From: Donghicola eburneus
Lineage (GTDB): Bacteria > Pseudomonadota > Alphaproteobacteria > Rhodobacterales > Rhodobacteraceae
Direction of reading: 5' to 3'
Assembly (NCBI RefSeq): GCF_900115865.1
Contig: NZ_FOXY01000011.1
Location: 1-64,000 of the forward strand
DNA length: 64,000 nucleotides
In this document: piece after piece, positions 8,076 through 16,933 of the stretch
How positions within the stretch are numbered: the stretch's first letter is position 1
How the letters are laid out: every line of letters starts with the position of its first letter
Program-made: the position numbers and the translations under genes
Notes under the pieces: generated by a model
Database searches by the model: none
Seen by the model: the letters and a program-made list of their open reading frames with translations, nothing else
What the model was told of the DNA's origin: nothing

Positions 8076-8633
8076 TTGGTCGCAACATTTGAAAAATTGC
8101 TCTTGTGGGTGATCGAAACGATCTGCCTTGTGCTGCTGGTGACGCTGGCGGTCGCGGTGATCTACTCGACGACCATGCGCTACCTTGGCGCCTCGCCGTC
8201 TTGGTATGACGAAATCGCCAGCGTGCTCTTGGCCTGGCTGACCTATTTTGGCGCGACCTACGCGCTGTTCCTGCGCCAGCACATGAGCTTTGGTGGTCTC
8301 GTGACAGCCCTGCCGCGCCAAGCCGCCGTTGCTTTGGCCCTGTTTTCCGAACTGCTGGTGATCGCGTTTTTCGCGGTCGTGGCGTGGTACGGCAATGCAA
8401 TTCTGGCCGTGGCCAAATGGGACTCGCTGCTCAGTATCCGCTGGATGACGCTAGATATCGTGCAGTCGATCATCCCGATCAGCGCAGTTCTGATGATTGT
8501 TGGAACTATCCTGACCATGCCGCGCGCCCTGCGTAATGCCGCCGAAGGCATCGACGCCGACCACGCCGAAATTGAGCACGCAATTGCGGAAGCAGAACGC
8601 GAGAACGCGGCCCAAAAGGACGATCGGACATGA
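8076..8633 (+). CDS. TRAP transporter small permease (DctQ family)
   Basis: 185 residues from a TTG start at 8076. AAGGAG ends 8 bp before it, and the protein begins (M)VATFEKLLLWVIETICLVLL. Four hydrophobic helices and the DctQ signature (YLGASPSWYDEIASVLLAWLTY, GATYALFLRQHMSF) are present. The C-terminal tail is charged and acidic. It forms the small membrane subunit with the next gene, overlapping it by ATGA (8630-8633), so translation is coupled. Confidence 0.9.
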   Translation: MVATFEKLLLWVIETICLVLLVTLAVAVIYSTTMRYLGASPSWYDEIASVLLAWLTYFGATYALFLRQHMSFGGLVTALPRQAAVALALFSELLVIAFFAVVAWYGNAILAVAKWDSLLSIRWMTLDIVQSIIPISAVLMIVGTILTMPRALRNAAEGIDADHAEIEHAIAEAERENAAQKDDRT

Positions 8634-9910
8634 TCCTATTACTGACAACCGTCGTGTTGATCGGGTTGATCCTGATTAACGTGCCCATCGCTGTGGCGAT
8701 CGGGATCGTCGCTCTTGGCGGACTGGTTCTGACGCCGGGCGGCGCGACACTCTATGATATGGCGATTGCGCTTTATTCGGGTGCGACCTCGTTCCCGCTC
8801 ATTGCGATCCCACTGTTCATTCTGGCCGGTAATCTGATGAACACCTCTGGGATTTCAGTGCGCCTAATTAACTTTGTTTCTGCGCTGATCGGCTTTGTCC
8901 GTGGCGGCTTGGGGATGGTGAACATCGGTGTCTCGATGGTCTTTGCCGAGATTTCGGGATCTGCCGTGGCAGACGTCGCAGCCACAGGCACCGTTCTAAT
9001 TCCCGAGATGAAGAAACGTGGCTATTCCCGCACCTTGGCGGCGGCGATCACATCGTCCTCTGCGTCGCTGGCGATCATAATCCCGCCGTCTATCCCGATG
9101 ATCCTGTACGGCGCGATTGCCGAGGTGTCGGTGTTGAAGCTCTTCGTCGCAGGCATCGTTCCCGGCATCATGGGTGGCGGTCTGCTGATGCTGATCACCT
9201 ACCTGCTGGCCGTGCGCTATGACCTGCCGCGCGCCGAAGGGTTCGACCTCTGCCATGTTTGGCGCAGCTTCAAACAAGCGTTCTGGGCTTTGACCATGCC
9301 TGTGATCATCCTTGGCGGCATCTTCTCCGGCATCGTGACCGCGACCGAGGGGGCAGGACTGGCCGTGCTGGCCGCGCTTGTCATCGGGATCTTCATTTAC
9401 CGTGATCTTGATGTCTCGAAGCTGCGCAAAGTCATGCTCGAAGGCGTCAGCCAGACCGGCGTTGTGATGCTACTGGTGGCCACGTCCGCTGCGCTGGGTC
9501 TCTTTCTGACCCAAGCCCAAGTACCGCAACAACTGGCGCAACAGATCACCGAACTGACCACTAATCCGCTGATTGTTCTGGCGCTATTGAACCTGCTGCT
9601 CTTGGTGCTTGGGATGTTCCTGCACGGGGCCGCAGCGATCATTCTGGTGGTACCCGTCGTCATGCCGCTGGTGAACGCAGTTGGCATCGACCCGATCCAT
9701 TTCGGGATCATGGTGACGCTCAACCTTGCCATCGGTCAGCAGACGCCGCCTGTCGCGTCGGTTCTGATCACATCCTGCTCGATCGCGAAGTCGGGCATCT
9801 GGGAAACCTCTCGCACGAACCTGCCGTTCATCGGCGTCCTCGCCTTCATCCTGCTACTGGTGACCTATGTCCCGCAGGTGTCGCTCGCTCTGACTGGGTA
9901 CCTTCAATGA
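8630..9910 (+). CDS. TRAP transporter large permease (DctM family)
   Basis: 426 residues with about 12 hydrophobic helices. Typical DctM motifs are SFPLIAIPLFILAGNLM, GGLGMVNIGVSMVFAEISGS, IIPPSIPMILYG, GIFTATEGA-like (GIVTATEGAGLAV), and HFGIMVTLNLAIGQQTPPV. It is the ion-coupled transport subunit in the inner membrane. It overlaps both neighbours by 4 bp (start with DctQ, stop with the PdxA gene), which ties transport and catabolism in one transcript. Confidence 0.95.
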   Translation: MILLLTTVVLIGLILINVPIAVAIGIVALGGLVLTPGGATLYDMAIALYSGATSFPLIAIPLFILAGNLMNTSGISVRLINFVSALIGFVRGGLGMVNIGVSMVFAEISGSAVADVAATGTVLIPEMKKRGYSRTLAAAITSSSASLAIIIPPSIPMILYGAIAEVSVLKLFVAGIVPGIMGGGLLMLITYLLAVRYDLPRAEGFDLCHVWRSFKQAFWALTMPVIILGGIFSGIVTATEGAGLAVLAALVIGIFIYRDLDVSKLRKVMLEGVSQTGVVMLLVATSAALGLFLTQAQVPQQLAQQITELTTNPLIVLALLNLLLLVLGMFLHGAAAIILVVPVVMPLVNAVGIDPIHFGIMVTLNLAIGQQTPPVASVLITSCSIAKSGIWETSRTNLPFIGVLAFILLLVTYVPQVSLALTGYLQ

Positions 9911-10923
9911 CACACGAAAAACCACGCATCGCCATCATCCCCGGAGACCCGTCGGGGATCGGACCGGAGCTGATCGCCAAGCTTCTGAATGCCGAAGGCG
10001 TGACGGAAAGCGCAAATATTGTCCTGATTGGTGACGAGCATGTCTGGCAACAAGGCGCCACCCAAGCGGATTTGCCGATCGCTCTGGAAGAGATTGCCGA
10101 GGCCGACATCGCGACCCAACAGGGCCTGTCATGGCTGCCCATGTCGACCATCGCGCCAGAGGATGTGAAGGTCGCCGAAGTCACGGTTGCGGGTGGCACC
10201 TGCAGCCTAAGGTGCCTCGACAAAGCCTTGGATCTTGCGACCGCAGGGTTGGTGGATGGCGTGCTCTTTGGCCCGTTCAACAAGGTCGCGCTGACGTCTG
10301 CCGGTCTGAATGCCGAGGATGAGCACCGCTATATGGCCCGCTATCTAGGGTTCACAGGCTATCACAGCGAAATCAACGTCTTGGACGATCTGATGACCAC
10401 ACGCGTAACCAGCCACATTGGTCTGAAAGAGGTTGCTGAACGCATCACGCCAGAGGCCGTGAACAAAGCAATCTCTTTGGCCGAAGGTACCTTAAAGCGC
10501 GCAGGCAAACAGCGGCCACATATCGCCGTGGCAGCCTTGAACCCTCACGCAGGGGACAATGGCAAGTTTGGCCGAGAAGAGATCGACATCCTCGAACCGG
10601 TGGTCAGAGCAGCGCAGGACAAGCAGATGAATGTTACTGGTCCCTGGCCGTCGGACACCGTGTTCCTCAAGGCCAAGCGGGGCGAGGTTGATGCCGTCGT
10701 GACCATGTATCACGATCAAGGCCAGATCGCGATCAAGCTCATGGGCTTTGAACGCGGCGTGACCGTTGCGGGCGGCTTGCCGATCCCTGTTGCGACGCCG
10801 GCCCACGGCACAGCCTTTGACATTGCGGGACAGAACAATGCCAATGTCGGGGCGACGCTCCAAGCGTTCAACTTGCTCGTGCGGATGGCTACCAATCATC
10901 GGGCCAATCGCGCAGAGTCCTAA
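9907..10923 (+). CDS. pdxA: PdxA-family 4-phospho sugar-acid dehydrogenase (PdxA2-like)
   Basis: 338 residues. PdxA-family motifs are GDPSGIGPEL near the start, GPFNKVAL, DEHRYMARYLG, AALNPHAGDNG and MYHDQGQIAIKLMGFERGV, and the metal-binding histidines are present. PNK replaces the P-x-H-K of vitamin-B6 PdxA; this Asn form is shared with PdxA2 proteins that oxidise and decarboxylate 4-phospho-D-threonate or -erythronate to dihydroxyacetone phosphate. Placement inside a TRAP/sugar-acid operon supports catabolism rather than pyridoxal synthesis. A second, different PdxA is at 47990-48964. Confidence 0.88.
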   Translation: MTHEKPRIAIIPGDPSGIGPELIAKLLNAEGVTESANIVLIGDEHVWQQGATQADLPIALEEIAEADIATQQGLSWLPMSTIAPEDVKVAEVTVAGGTCSLRCLDKALDLATAGLVDGVLFGPFNKVALTSAGLNAEDEHRYMARYLGFTGYHSEINVLDDLMTTRVTSHIGLKEVAERITPEAVNKAISLAEGTLKRAGKQRPHIAVAALNPHAGDNGKFGREEIDILEPVVRAAQDKQMNVTGPWPSDTVFLKAKRGEVDAVVTMYHDQGQIAIKLMGFERGVTVAGGLPIPVATPAHGTAFDIAGQNNANVGATLQAFNLLVRMATNHRANRAES

Positions 10924-11023
10924 AATCATAAAACGATCTGAGTTGCGACCGAGTGAGAAGGGTAGGGGGCCTAAGGCCCGTCGCCTTTGGGAGCGCAACT
11001 GGGGTCGAGAGGAGAATTACCGA

Positions 11024-12013
11024 ATGAGAGTATTGATTATCGGTGCCGCTGGCATGGTCGGGCGCAAGCTGTTGGACAAAATTGCCTTGGAACCCGCCAT
11101 TTTGGGATCAGAGGTTACCGCGCTGACGCTCGTCGACGTGATTGAACCCACAGCGCCCGCCGCACTGGCCAGCATCGCGACTTGCAAAGCCTTGGACCTG
11201 TCGACCTCAGGCGCGGCAGACGAATTGATCGCGGACCGTCCCGACATGATCTACAATCTTGCCGCCGTGGTGTCGGGCGAGGCGGAGGCCGACTTCGACA
11301 AAGGCTACCGCGTTAACCTTGACGGTGGCCGCGCTCTTTTGGATGCCATCCGCGCCGAAGGCCTGAAAGAGCCGTACCGCCCCCGGTTTATCTTTGCGTC
11401 GTCGGTCGCCGTATTTGGCGCTCCCTTCCCCGAGAAGATCGGGGACGAGTTCTTTACCACTCCGCTTACCAGCTACGGCACGCAAAAGGCGATTATCGAG
11501 CTGCTTATAGCGGATTACTCGCGCCGCGGCATCTTTGACGGGATCAGCATTCGCTTGCCGACTATCTGCGTCCGTCCGGGCAAACCGAACGCGGCGGCCT
11601 CGGGCTTCTTCTCGAACATCATTCGCGAGCCTTTGGTCGGCCTGGAGGCTGTGCTGCCTGTCGATGAGAGCGTGCGCCACTGGTTCGCCAGCCCTCGCGC
11701 CGCCGTCGGGTTCTTTACCCACGCTGCGACACTTGATCTGGAGCAGGTCGGCCCCCGTCGCAGCCTGATGATGCCAGGTCTGTCGGTCACCGTAGCAGAG
11801 CAGATTGCTGCGCTAGAGAAGATTGCAGGACCGAAGGCTGTGGCCCTGATCCGCAACGAACCGGACCATGTGATCAAGGAGATCGTCGACGGCTGGTCCC
11901 GCGATTTTGCCCCGAAGCGGGCGATCGCGTTGGGCTTCACCGCTGAAAGCGATTTCGAAGAGATCATTCGTATCCACATCGAAGACGAATTGGACGGAAA
12001 GATCGGAGTTTAA
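11024..12013 (+). CDS. denD: NAD-dependent sugar-acid dehydrogenase, DenD-like (SDR family)
   Basis: 329 residues from the ATG at 11024, preceded by GAGAGGAG. It is an extended short-chain dehydrogenase with NAD motif GAAGMVGRKL, ALTLVDV, YNLAAVVSGEAEADFDKGY, FASSVAVFG and catalytic YGTQK. The sequence RPDMIYNLAAVVSGEAEADF and the ending are those of the DenD group (D-erythronate dehydrogenase, giving 2-oxo-tetronate). Context with PdxA and an isomerase agrees. Exact substrate is inference. It lies 3 bp upstream of the next gene. Confidence 0.8.
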   Translation: MRVLIIGAAGMVGRKLLDKIALEPAILGSEVTALTLVDVIEPTAPAALASIATCKALDLSTSGAADELIADRPDMIYNLAAVVSGEAEADFDKGYRVNLDGGRALLDAIRAEGLKEPYRPRFIFASSVAVFGAPFPEKIGDEFFTTPLTSYGTQKAIIELLIADYSRRGIFDGISIRLPTICVRPGKPNAAASGFFSNIIREPLVGLEAVLPVDESVRHWFASPRAAVGFFTHAATLDLEQVGPRRSLMMPGLSVTVAEQIAALEKIAGPKAVALIRNEPDHVIKEIVDGWSRDFAPKRAIALGFTAESDFEEIIRIHIEDELDGKIGV

Positions 12014-12016
12014 CGG

Positions 12017-12961
12017 ATGAAACAGCCTCTCTACACCCGCCACAACTGGCCAATCGCCGCAGCAATGATCAACTATCCTGGGATTCTGCCCGATGGCACC
12101 CGTGTCTTTGATCAATCCGCCGAAGATTGGGCCGAGACGCTCGAAGATATCGTGGACGCGGGGTTCACCGAACTCGACCCCACGGATTCATGGCTGCGCA
12201 TCGCGGACCTGAGCGAAGAGCGCCTGCAGGAATTCATGGATGTTGTTCATGCCAAAGGCCTCACGATTCCTGCGATCTCGACCTCGCGCAACAATCTGAT
12301 CTGCCCCGAGAATGGCGAGGGGAACCTCGCCTATGCGCACCGCGTGATCGACACCGCGGCGAAAATCGGCGCGACCTCGGTCTGCTTTGGCTTCTTTGGC
12401 CCACTGTCTGATGCGCAAAAGCAAGCACTGTGGTTCTGGACGGTGCCGAACCCTCCGATGTCCGAAGACCCCGAAGAGTGGAAGCTTGCTGTGGCTCGCA
12501 CACAAGAGCTTGGGGACCACGCGGCCGAGCTTGGCATCGAAGTCGCGCTCGAAATGTACGAGGACAGTTTCCTTGGCACCGCTGATAGTTCCGTAAAGTT
12601 CGTCCAGGATGTGGCTCGCCCTAACGTGGGCATCTGTGCGGATATCGGGAACTTGGTTCGTCTGCACCGTCCGGTCGAGCATTGGGCGACTATGATCGAC
12701 AAGATTGCGCCTTATGCCAAATACTGGCACGTCAAAAACTACGCTCGCACCGAGGACGCCCTGACCGGCGCGATTGTGACTGCCCCGACCGCGTTAGAAT
12801 TCGGGATCATCAATTACCGTGCCGCGATCCGCAAAGCGATGGAATACGGGTTCAACAGCCCGTTCCTTTGCGAGCACTACGGCGGCGATGGCCTGAGCGT
12901 GTCTGCCACCAATATGCGGTACCTACGCCGCATCCTGCCGCGAGAACGCAAGCAGGGTTAA
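12017..12961 (+). CDS. TIM-barrel sugar isomerase/epimerase (AP endonuclease 2 fold)
   Basis: 314 residues. It is a xylose-isomerase-like barrel: DAGFTELDPTDSWLRI, LTIPAISTSRNNLICP, IGATSVCFGFFG, GIEVALEMYEDSFLGT (metal Glu), RPNVGICADIGN (metal Asp), KYWHVKNY (His), PFLCEHYGGDG (Glu). All four usual metal positions are occupied. In this operon it probably interconverts 2-oxo and 3-oxo tetronates or the equivalent tetrulose, doing the job OtnI does elsewhere. It is not close enough to OtnI for me to use that name. Confidence 0.75.
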   Translation: MKQPLYTRHNWPIAAAMINYPGILPDGTRVFDQSAEDWAETLEDIVDAGFTELDPTDSWLRIADLSEERLQEFMDVVHAKGLTIPAISTSRNNLICPENGEGNLAYAHRVIDTAAKIGATSVCFGFFGPLSDAQKQALWFWTVPNPPMSEDPEEWKLAVARTQELGDHAAELGIEVALEMYEDSFLGTADSSVKFVQDVARPNVGICADIGNLVRLHRPVEHWATMIDKIAPYAKYWHVKNYARTEDALTGAIVTAPTALEFGIINYRAAIRKAMEYGFNSPFLCEHYGGDGLSVSATNMRYLRRILPRERKQG

Positions 12962-12970
12962 GCCGTACCA

Positions 12971-13001
12971 GCCCTGCCAGAGCGCATCTGGCGGGGCTTT
13001 G
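12971..13001 (+). terminator. Intercistronic hairpin with short T-run
   Basis: An 11-bp stem with one G-T wobble (GCCCTGCCAGA/TCTGGCGGGGC) and a GCGCA loop, followed by TTTGTTT. It may partly terminate before the kinase gene. Confidence 0.5.
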
Positions 13002-13024
13002 TTTCCGGAAATTCAGGGGCACCC

Positions 13025-14770
13025 ATGACCGACACCTACACCAAGAAGCTGATGAATGCGCCCGAGGCGATCATTCCTGAGATGATCGAAGGCATGATCT
13101 ACGCCCATCCCAACATAGTCAAACTCGAAGGTGCAACGGGCCGCGCTGTTGTCGCCGTGGATGGTCCGCGGGACGGCAAGGTTGGGATCGTGATTGGCGG
13201 TGGGTCAGGGCATGAACCAGCCTTTGCAGGATATGTGGGCCGCGGGTTGGCGGATGCAGCAGCGGTCGGGAATGTCTTTGCTTCGCCCTCGCCAGAGCAC
13301 ATCAAAGAGGCTGCGATGGCTGTAGATGGCGGCGCGGGTGTGGTCCTGCTCTATGGGAATTACACTGGAGATGTCTTGAACTTCGACATGGCCGCCGAAG
13401 AATGCGCGGCAATCGGGATAGACGCCCGTTCCGTCGCGGTAATTGACGATGTGGCCAGTGCGCCGAAGGACCGTGCAGAAGAGAGGCGCGGGATAGCGGG
13501 CGACTTCTTTGTGTTCAAGGTCGCTGGGGCTGCTGCGGATATGGGGCTATCACTGGATCAGGTCGAAGCGGCCGCACAGAAAGCCAACCGCAACACGCTT
13601 TCAATGGGCGTGGCTCTGTCAGCCTGCTCTATGCCGCAAACCTTAAAGCCAAACTTCGAGATTGGATCCGACGAGATGGAAATCGGGATGGGACTGCATG
13701 GAGAACCCGGCATGCGCCGTACTAAAGTCGCGAGCGCGGATGCCGTCACGGACGAGATGATGGGGCTGATTTTGGATGAAATGGCTCTGGATGCTGGCGC
13801 CGAGGTGGGCGTACTAGTGAACGGGCTAGGGGCGACTGGGTTGATGGAGCTTTATCTGATCAATCGCCGCGTCGCACAAATTCTCGGGTCGCGCGGGGTC
13901 GAGGTTTGGCAAACGTGGGTTGGCGAATACTGTACTTCGATGGAGATGGCCGGAGCGTCGATCACGCTGATAAAGCTGGATGATGAGTTGAAGCAGTTCC
14001 TTGCACATCCGTGCCGGACTCCTGCTTTGATGGTCGGGTCTGCGCCCGAACCGATCGCTGGCGCGATGCTGACAAAGCGTGACTATGTGCAAACGTCTAA
14101 GGGCAATGGCGTCGACCGTTCTGCGCTGGCGACCGATGGCGCGATCACGCCCGCTATGTTCAGAGCTATGATGCTGGCCGCCGGTGCCGCGATTGCACGG
14201 GACAGGGACTATCTGTCCGAACTCGACGGAGTTATTGGCGACGGCGATCATGGTGTCACCATGAGTATTGGCTGGAACGCAGTGGCTAAAGCGCTCGAAG
14301 CGGCCCCTGAAAGTGACACCATCACAGAGACTTGTGAAAAGGCGGCCAAAGCATTTCTGGATGCCGTCGGCGCGTCCTCGGGTCCGCTCTATGCAGGCGC
14401 TTTCACCAGTGCGGGGCGGGCGGTTGCGGATCGCTTGAACCTGAACGCAGAGGCGATGTCGGCATGGGTCGGCGGGATGCTTGACGGGATCCTTAGCCGT
14501 GGCGGCGCGAGTGTCGGTGACAAAACCATGATTGATGCCTGGCACCCTGCCGCAACGGCGGCCCGGGAGGCCGCCTTCTCTGGGGATGCAATTGTCGTGC
14601 TGGCCGCAGCGGCTGAAGGGGCGCGTTTGGGTGTCGAAGCGACGCGCGATATGGAAAGTCGCCGTGGGCGGTCAAAGAAGTTGGGGGAGCGCTCGGTCGG
14701 TCATGTTGATCCGGGGGCGGCATCGGCCCATGTGATCCTTCAGGCGATGCTCGACGTGTTGCGGTCCTAA
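13025..14770 (+). CDS. Dihydroxyacetone-kinase family DhaK-DhaL fusion
   Basis: 581 residues. The DhaK half (about 1-330) has GGGSGHEPAFAGYVG, AAVGNVFASPSPEH, YGNYTGDVLNFDMA, and the His that binds substrate covalently in GLHGEPG. The DhaL half (about 370-581) has the ATP/Mg loop IGDGDHGVTMS, GASSGPLYAG and GDKTMIDAW. This is an ATP-dependent single-chain kinase. The family includes D- and L-erythrulose kinases, so here it probably phosphorylates a keto C4 intermediate before the PdxA step, or dihydroxyacetone itself. It ends overlapping the convergent response-regulator gene by 4 bp. Confidence 0.88.
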   Translation: MTDTYTKKLMNAPEAIIPEMIEGMIYAHPNIVKLEGATGRAVVAVDGPRDGKVGIVIGGGSGHEPAFAGYVGRGLADAAAVGNVFASPSPEHIKEAAMAVDGGAGVVLLYGNYTGDVLNFDMAAEECAAIGIDARSVAVIDDVASAPKDRAEERRGIAGDFFVFKVAGAAADMGLSLDQVEAAAQKANRNTLSMGVALSACSMPQTLKPNFEIGSDEMEIGMGLHGEPGMRRTKVASADAVTDEMMGLILDEMALDAGAEVGVLVNGLGATGLMELYLINRRVAQILGSRGVEVWQTWVGEYCTSMEMAGASITLIKLDDELKQFLAHPCRTPALMVGSAPEPIAGAMLTKRDYVQTSKGNGVDRSALATDGAITPAMFRAMMLAAGAAIARDRDYLSELDGVIGDGDHGVTMSIGWNAVAKALEAAPESDTITETCEKAAKAFLDAVGASSGPLYAGAFTSAGRAVADRLNLNAEAMSAWVGGMLDGILSRGGASVGDKTMIDAWHPAATAAREAAFSGDAIVVLAAAAEGARLGVEATRDMESRRGRSKKLGERSVGHVDPGAASAHVILQAMLDVLRS

Positions 14771-15483
14771 GCCCGTCCCGCTTGCCACTGCTCGAAATCG
14801 CGCTCTGCGGTTTCGAGCGTCTCGACGTTCAAGGTCCGTGTCACCAAAGCACGGTTTAAAGCGCGGACTCGTTTATTGATCGGGGTGTCGCCGTCCGTCG
14901 CGTCTTCGACCCCAAGCTTGTCATAGAGCGACAGGAGCCGGTTTTGCACGGTTCGCAAAGACATCCCGCGCCGCTCTGCGATCATGCGATCTTGCAGGCC
15001 AAGCCCCAAATCCACCAGCACGGCAAATTCGCTGTCATCGAGTGTATTCCGCGGCGATGCTGTGCGGCGCTGCAGACGGTGAATTTCGCGGTCCACCATG
15101 ATCTGACCTTCGACCAGCACAGCGCGCAGGGCTAATTTCAAGCGGTCGCGGGGCGCCGTTTTTAGCAGATAACCATAGGCGCTGTCCTCGGGGACGATGG
15201 CGCTGATCCCGCGCAGGTAGGCTTCGTCCGCGTAGTTCGACCAGAACAGGATGCGGGTGTCTGCGCGCTCTTGCCAAAGGGTTTGCGCTGCCTCTATCCC
15301 GTTGCGTTGTGACATGCGCAAGTCCATCACCACGGCGTCAATCGCCATGACGCGGGCCTCGCGTTCAGCCTCTAGCCCGTTTACCGCGTGAAATATCTGG
15401 GTGACCTCGGGCAGGGACTCGACCAAAACATCCTCCATATAGGAAGCGTGAAACTGGTCATCTTCGACGAGGAGAACTTTCAT
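14767..15483 (-). CDS. Response regulator, receiver plus LuxR-type HTH
   Basis: 238 residues. The receiver domain (1-125) has the acidic pocket VEDD, the phospho-acceptor Asp in AVVMDLRM, and Lys in YLLKTAP. A LuxR/GerE HTH follows (LDDSEFAVLVDLGLGLQDRM, ERRGMSLRTVQNRLLSLYDK), then an unusual tail of about 45 residues (NKRVRALNRALVTRTLNVET). It is translationally coupled to the kinase gene upstream (overlap 15480-15483). Likely target: the divergent sugar ABC operon, via the palindrome at 16790-16807. Confidence 0.9.
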   Translation of the reverse strand: MKVLLVEDDQFHASYMEDVLVESLPEVTQIFHAVNGLEAEREARVMAIDAVVMDLRMSQRNGIEAAQTLWQERADTRILFWSNYADEAYLRGISAIVPEDSAYGYLLKTAPRDRLKLALRAVLVEGQIMVDREIHRLQRRTASPRNTLDDSEFAVLVDLGLGLQDRMIAERRGMSLRTVQNRLLSLYDKLGVEDATDGDTPINKRVRALNRALVTRTLNVETLETAERDFEQWQAGRA

Positions 15484-16688
15484 CGTCTATCCTTTGGCTC
15501 TTGGGAGCGCGTGGGGATGCGCAAGGTCGCGCGGACAGTGGTGCCTTGGTCCGGCAGAATTTCCAGATCGGCCGAGATCAGGCGCGCACGGGTCCGCATG
15601 TGCAGCAGCCCGGACTGACGCGAAGGCGCAGCGGGAATGCCGCAGCCATTGTCGGATACGGTAATAGCCAAGGTCGCCTGGGTGGGTTGGTTGATGCGCA
15701 CCGTGATCCGGCTTGCGCCAGCATGGCGCGTTGCGTTGTTGATTGCCTCTTGGGTAATGTGAAAGAGGGCACTTCTGACGGTGGGGCCAAGAGTATCGGG
15801 CAGCCCATGGGTCAGGTCCTGTACGTCGAGAATCGTACTGTCCTCGTGACAAGCGCGCTCCAGATGCACTCGCACTGCATGGGTGAAGCCGAAGAGGTCG
15901 AGCAAGGTCGGCACCGCCATGTCGATGATCCGCCGCAGGCCCGTGATCGTCTCTCGTAAATGATCGGCGAGGGCCTCGCGAGGCAGGGGCGTTTCAGCGG
16001 TCACTTCTCGCAGGAGCCGAGACAGATCGGCGAGGGTCTGGTCATGCAAGTCCATCCCGATCCGTTGTCGCTCCAACTCCATCGCTTGGGTCAATTCGAG
16101 CGCGCCGCGGCGCAGCCCTTCTTCGCTACCAAGGCCAGATGCTGGGGTGCGATTCCGGCGTTCGGCCTGTTCGGCAAGGTGCAGGATGTGAAACCATGGG
16201 GCCAAAACGTCGGCGATCTGCTGCGCCTGTGCCACAGTCTGAAGGGAGTAGCGCGCAACCTTCGTGTCAGACAGGTTCAAAGAGCCAATCAACCTGCCCT
16301 TGCATCGTAAGGGCACGTGAACGCGGCTGCGTAAGCCGTGGTTCAAGATCGGTTCGCACGCCGCACCGGGGTAGGTGAAGCGGGCGTCGTTGATTGCGTC
16401 ATCGGTTAGCATGTAGGGGCATTGTTCATACAGCACCTCGCGGATCGGCGCATGGTCTATCCGGCCCGATGCGCGGGACCAGCGTGTGCGAATGCCGACC
16501 TCATGACTGATCACCCAGCCGGGGCGGTCCAACAGGCAAACATCACAATGAACAAAGGGGATGACCGCTGCGATATCGTCTTTGATCAACGGCAGCGCCT
16601 CTGAGATATCAGTCTGGTCGGCCAGTCGCCCGGACATGCGCGCCAGAACGGTGTCGCAGCTGGTTTCTTGCGCGGTGTGCAAAGTCAT
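15480..16688 (-). CDS. Soluble GAF-domain sensor histidine kinase (NarX/DegS type)
   Basis: About 402 residues from the ATG at 16688, chosen for the GGGGAGA five bases upstream; longer in-frame starts exist at 16709 and 16742. There is no signal or membrane helix. A GAF domain covers about 20-180 (VHCDVCLLDRPGWVISHEV, SRVHVPLRCKGRLIGSLNLS). The HisKA_3 box is RQRIGMDLHDQTLADLSRL with the phospho-His. HATPase motifs are EAINNATRHA, SDNGCGIP and GLLHMRTRA. It senses a cytosolic signal and phosphorylates the regulator at 14767-15483. Confidence 0.88.
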   Translation of the reverse strand: MTLHTAQETSCDTVLARMSGRLADQTDISEALPLIKDDIAAVIPFVHCDVCLLDRPGWVISHEVGIRTRWSRASGRIDHAPIREVLYEQCPYMLTDDAINDARFTYPGAACEPILNHGLRSRVHVPLRCKGRLIGSLNLSDTKVARYSLQTVAQAQQIADVLAPWFHILHLAEQAERRNRTPASGLGSEEGLRRGALELTQAMELERQRIGMDLHDQTLADLSRLLREVTAETPLPREALADHLRETITGLRRIIDMAVPTLLDLFGFTHAVRVHLERACHEDSTILDVQDLTHGLPDTLGPTVRSALFHITQEAINNATRHAGASRITVRINQPTQATLAITVSDNGCGIPAAPSRQSGLLHMRTRARLISADLEILPDQGTTVRATLRIPTRSQEPKDRR

Positions 16689-16789
16689 GTGTCTCCCCCG
16701 TCGCGCAGGCATCTCTCCCCAGAGCATTGCGCGATCCCGCAAGTGTGCGCCGCCAAAGATTAAAAGGAAATACCCAAACCCGCAGGTCT

Positions 16790-16807
16790 GTTGCGGGTTC
16801 CCGCAAC
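16790..16807. promoter_or_regulatory. 18-bp palindrome, candidate response-regulator site
   Basis: GTTGCGGGTTCCCGCAAC is a perfect inverted repeat (8-bp arms, 2-bp centre) between the kinase gene and the ABC binding-protein gene. Related half-sites CCCGCAA (16736-16742) and CCCGCAG (16779-16785) flank it. Position and cluster suggest the operator of the adjacent two-component system, perhaps autoregulatory. It might alternatively be a LacI-type site, but no LacI gene is near. Confidence 0.55.
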
Positions 16808-16933
16808 AACTCTGCGGCTGGCTGCCTTTACAACTATTGGGCGCAATCGCAGGGTTGAGGCAGGTTTCGGCACAAGGCGGGGGAGACGCCAGCAGGGACC
16901 GACAGAGCGCTGCGGCGCAAGGGAGGAAAATCT

